From Duncaniella sp. (lineage in GTDB: Bacteria > Bacteroidota > Bacteroidia > Bacteroidales > Muribaculaceae): a stretch of DNA of 17,092 nucleotides. The position numbers and the translations under genes are program-made. Every line of letters begins with the position of its first letter. Position 1 is the first letter of the stretch. Shown here one piece after another: positions 15,751-17,092 of this stretch. The DNA is taken from positions 1-17,092 of the forward strand of contig NZ_JAIDEN010000082.1 of assembly GCF_029054785.1 (NCBI RefSeq), in the 5' to 3' direction. A model generated the notes under the pieces. That model had not been told where the DNA came from and made no database searches. It saw nothing but the letters and a program-made list of their open reading frames with translations.

Positions 15751-16559
15751 TGTCATCAATATTAGAAAACCGCCCCGCGCTCACAGCCGAGGTTGAAAAA
15801 GTCGCTGAAGTCGCAGGCTATCTCTGGGAAAAAGGATGGGCCGAACGCAACGGCGGCAATATCACAGTGAACATCACCGAACACGTCGACGACGCCATCC
15901 GCGCCATGCCCGCGATCGCACCTGCGACACCCATCGGTCTGACACTCCCCAACCTCAAAGGCTGCTATTTCTTCTGCAAAGGCACCAACAAACGTATGCG
16001 CGACCTCGCCCGCAAGCCGATGGCCAACGGCTCAGTGATCCGCATCACCGATGATTGCGCCCACTATGAGATCATCGCCGACGAACCCGTCCGCCCGACC
16101 TCCGAGCTGCCCTCACACCTCGCCGTCCACAACTACCTCATCGGCAAAGGCTCAAACTACAAGGCTTCGCTCCACACCCACCCGATCGAGCTTGTCGCAA
16201 TGTCTCACTGCAACAAATATCTTGAAAAGGATGTGGCCACCCGTCTGCTCTGGAGCATGATCCCCGAAACCAAGGCCTTCTGCCCCCGCGGTCTCGGCAT
16301 CATCCCCTACCAGCTCCCCGGCTCAAACATCCTTGCCGAATCAACGATCAAGGAACTTGGCGACTACGATGTGACTCTTTGGGAGAAACACGGTGTCTTT
16401 GCCGTCGAGGAAGACATCATGCAGGCCTTCGACCAGGTCGACGTGCTCAACAAGTCAGCACAGATCTACATCTGCGCCAAGAACATGGGCTTCGAGCCTG
16501 ACGGCATGACCGACGAGCAGATGAAAGAGATGACAGTCGCTTTCAATCTGCCCAAATAA
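15750..16559 (+). CDS. rhaD: rhamnulose-1-phosphate aldolase
   Basis: A 269-residue zinc-dependent class II aldolase of the RhaD/FucA/AraD family. It splits L-rhamnulose 1-phosphate into dihydroxyacetone phosphate and L-lactaldehyde. NGGNITV at 34-40 is the phosphate-binding segment. Zinc ligands are expected at H142 and H144 (LHTHP) and H214 (WEKHG). The catalytic glutamate is E119 in RPTSELPSHLAVH. These agree with E117, H141, H143 and H212 of the E. coli enzyme, shifted by one or two. Length is close to the E. coli protein (274). Last gene of the operon, 30 bp after rhaT. A strong hairpin follows its stop codon after 35 bp. No lactaldehyde reductase gene follows within the window. Confidence 0.96.
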   Translation: MSSILENRPALTAEVEKVAEVAGYLWEKGWAERNGGNITVNITEHVDDAIRAMPAIAPATPIGLTLPNLKGCYFFCKGTNKRMRDLARKPMANGSVIRITDDCAHYEIIADEPVRPTSELPSHLAVHNYLIGKGSNYKASLHTHPIELVAMSHCNKYLEKDVATRLLWSMIPETKAFCPRGLGIIPYQLPGSNILAESTIKELGDYDVTLWEKHGVFAVEEDIMQAFDQVDVLNKSAQIYICAKNMGFEPDGMTDEQMKEMTVAFNLPK

Positions 16560-16594
16560 ACCGGCAGTCAACAACTTATCTATAATCAGACCCG

Positions 16595-16622
16595 GCAGGG
16601 GCGCTTTTTCAAGCGTCCCTGC
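16595..16622 (+). terminator. strong hairpin after the rhamnose operon
   Basis: GCAGGGGCGCTT (16595-16606) pairs with AAGCGTCCCTGC (16611-16622) over 12 bp, with one G-T pair, around a 4-base TTTC loop. It begins 35 bp past the rhaD stop codon. No T run follows, so if it ends transcription it is not a textbook intrinsic terminator. Protection of the message's 3' end is an alternative. Confidence 0.5.
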
Positions 16623-16732
16623 TGTGCATTCCGACGCAAGGCAGGCAGCCAGCGTCAGCAGTCAGCCTGATGCAGGGCAGATGTCATATAGGGATGGTGG
16701 GGACAGATGCCATGCGTGGAGCGGCGTTCCAT

Positions 16733-16760
16733 ACTTGTAGGGCTGCACCGTGGTGCAGCC
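16733..16760 (+). repeat. REP-like unit 1 (GTAG plus palindrome)
   Basis: CTTGTAG is followed directly by GGCTGCACC-GT-GGTGCAGCC, a perfect 9-bp stem with a 2-base centre. A GTAG or similar tetranucleotide beside a hairpin is the hallmark of REP sequences mobilised by REP-associated (RAYT) transposases. No such transposase gene lies in the window. Confidence 0.65.
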
Positions 16761-16804
16761 GTCTCACGCGGAAAAACCGAGTCCAAGGTCCACGCGGGAA
16801 TGGC

Positions 16805-16831
16805 GGATGCTCCGTGGAGCATCCCTACAAG
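16805..16831 (-). repeat. REP-like unit 2, inverted relative to unit 1
   Basis: On the minus strand this reads CTTGTAG followed by GGATGCTCC-AC-GGAGCATCC, the same design as unit 1 with a different stem sequence. It faces unit 1 across a 44-bp spacer in which CACGCGG occurs twice in direct orientation (16765 and 16791). The two units together look like a BIME-type pair. Confidence 0.65.
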
Positions 16832-16893
16832 AGGGTGGCGACGGGGGCAGGCAGGCCGCGTTAGCGGTCAGGAGAATCCAGGCCACTGCAAGG

Positions 16894-16957
16894 GCGCCGT
16901 AGGTGTCCGCAGCTGTGGTAAACCGTCATTCCCCAAACCGACAGAGCGCCGTAGGTG
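16894..16957 (+). repeat. 12-bp direct repeat GCGCCGTAGGTG
   Basis: Identical copies at 16894-16905 and 16946-16957, 52 bp apart. Both contain GTAGG, and the second can pair with CCTAC at 16971-16975. They may be decayed relatives of the REP-like units or an unrelated short repeat. Confidence 0.4.
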
Positions 16958-16971
16958 CGAAACATATTGGC

Positions 16972-17092
16972 CTACTGACGGGCCAGACGGCGCGTCAGAC
17001 GGTTTGCCGCACGGCGTACCTCCTGCTCGTAGAGCCTGCGTTCGCGGCGGTTGCGGGGGACGAACGGCGCCGGATCTTCCGATTCTTCATCG
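16972..17092 (-). CDS. possible 3' end of a hypothetical protein with a basic tail
   Basis: On the minus strand a reading frame is open from the window edge for 39 codons and then stops at TAG. It encodes an acidic stretch (DEESEDPAP) and then a very basic helix-like tail (RNRRERRLYEQEVRRAANR and onward to LARQ). The shift from acidic linker to charged helix and the GC-ending codons look protein-like, but the stretch is short and the DNA is GC-rich, so chance cannot be ruled out. I do not recognise the family. The start and most of the gene would lie outside the window. Confidence 0.35.
   Translation of the reverse strand, partial: DEESEDPAPFVPRNRRERRLYEQEVRRAANRLTRRLARQ

Larger units (their letters stand above)
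16560..16971. other. GC-rich, repeat-bearing region downstream of rhaD
   Basis: About 410 bp without a convincing gene. It holds the post-operon hairpin, two REP-like units in inverted orientation, a 12-bp direct repeat (GCGCCGTAGGTG at 16894 and 16946) and a small hairpin CCGC-GTTA-GCGG at 16856-16867. The 64-codon open frame at 16670-16864 runs straight through both palindromes and is not believed. Confidence 0.6.

Noticed and set aside
16733..16831. Possible CRISPR array
   Set aside because: There are only two units, in inverted orientation, with differing palindromic stems; no regular direct repeats and spacers.
16670..16864. 64-codon plus-strand frame after the rhamnose operon
   Set aside because: It spans both REP-like palindromes, is Cys-, Arg- and Gly-rich, and matches no protein pattern.

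Overview
The window looks like chromosomal DNA from a gut Bacteroidales bacterium, probably close to Muribaculaceae (the family is inferred). The evidence is a TonB-dependent receptor with a carboxypeptidase-regulatory-like N-terminal domain, a surface lipoprotein with a Cys-Ser-Asp-Asp-Asp export signal, TAnnTTTG-type -7 promoter boxes, an absence of obvious Shine-Dalgarno sequences, and a rhamnose operon in the kinase-isomerase-permease-aldolase order described for Bacteroides. There are eleven complete protein genes, one probable 3' gene fragment at the right edge, and no tRNA, rRNA, CRISPR array or insertion sequence that I can see.

Left part (1-8914), all genes on the minus strand. Bases 1-401 hold no gene but carry two, probably three, long fold-back elements sharing a core. 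Then come a DUF4876-type surface lipoprotein and, transcribed just before it, a large TonB-dependent receptor. These form a likely two-gene outer-membrane uptake or binding unit with its own promoter and a possible operator. Further right are an FAD-dependent dehydrogenase (COG2509-like) overlapping a MATE exporter by 17 bp, and a separate MFS transporter.

Middle (8915-11880), plus strand. A 320-bp divergent promoter region leads to NAD-dependent malate dehydrogenase, which ends at a convincing intrinsic terminator. A very long inverted repeat with the probable promoter at its right end precedes der, the two-domain ribosome-assembly GTPase.

Right part (11984-16559), plus strand: rhaB, rhaA, rhaT and rhaD. 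Together they import L-rhamnose, isomerise it to L-rhamnulose, phosphorylate it, and split it to dihydroxyacetone phosphate and L-lactaldehyde. Spacing is tight (20 bp, 4-bp overlap, 30 bp), so this is one operon. The lactaldehyde reductase and the AraC-type regulator known from the Bacteroides version are not in the window. Downstream (16560-17092) the sequence becomes GC-rich and repetitive, with a strong hairpin, an inverted pair of REP-like GTAG-hairpin units, a direct repeat, and the end of a possible minus-strand gene running off the edge.

Most genes here are ordinary. The least explained parts are the variable-arm fold-back elements at the left edge, the symmetric promoter element before der, the REP-like pair, and the lipoprotein-receptor pair of unknown substrate.
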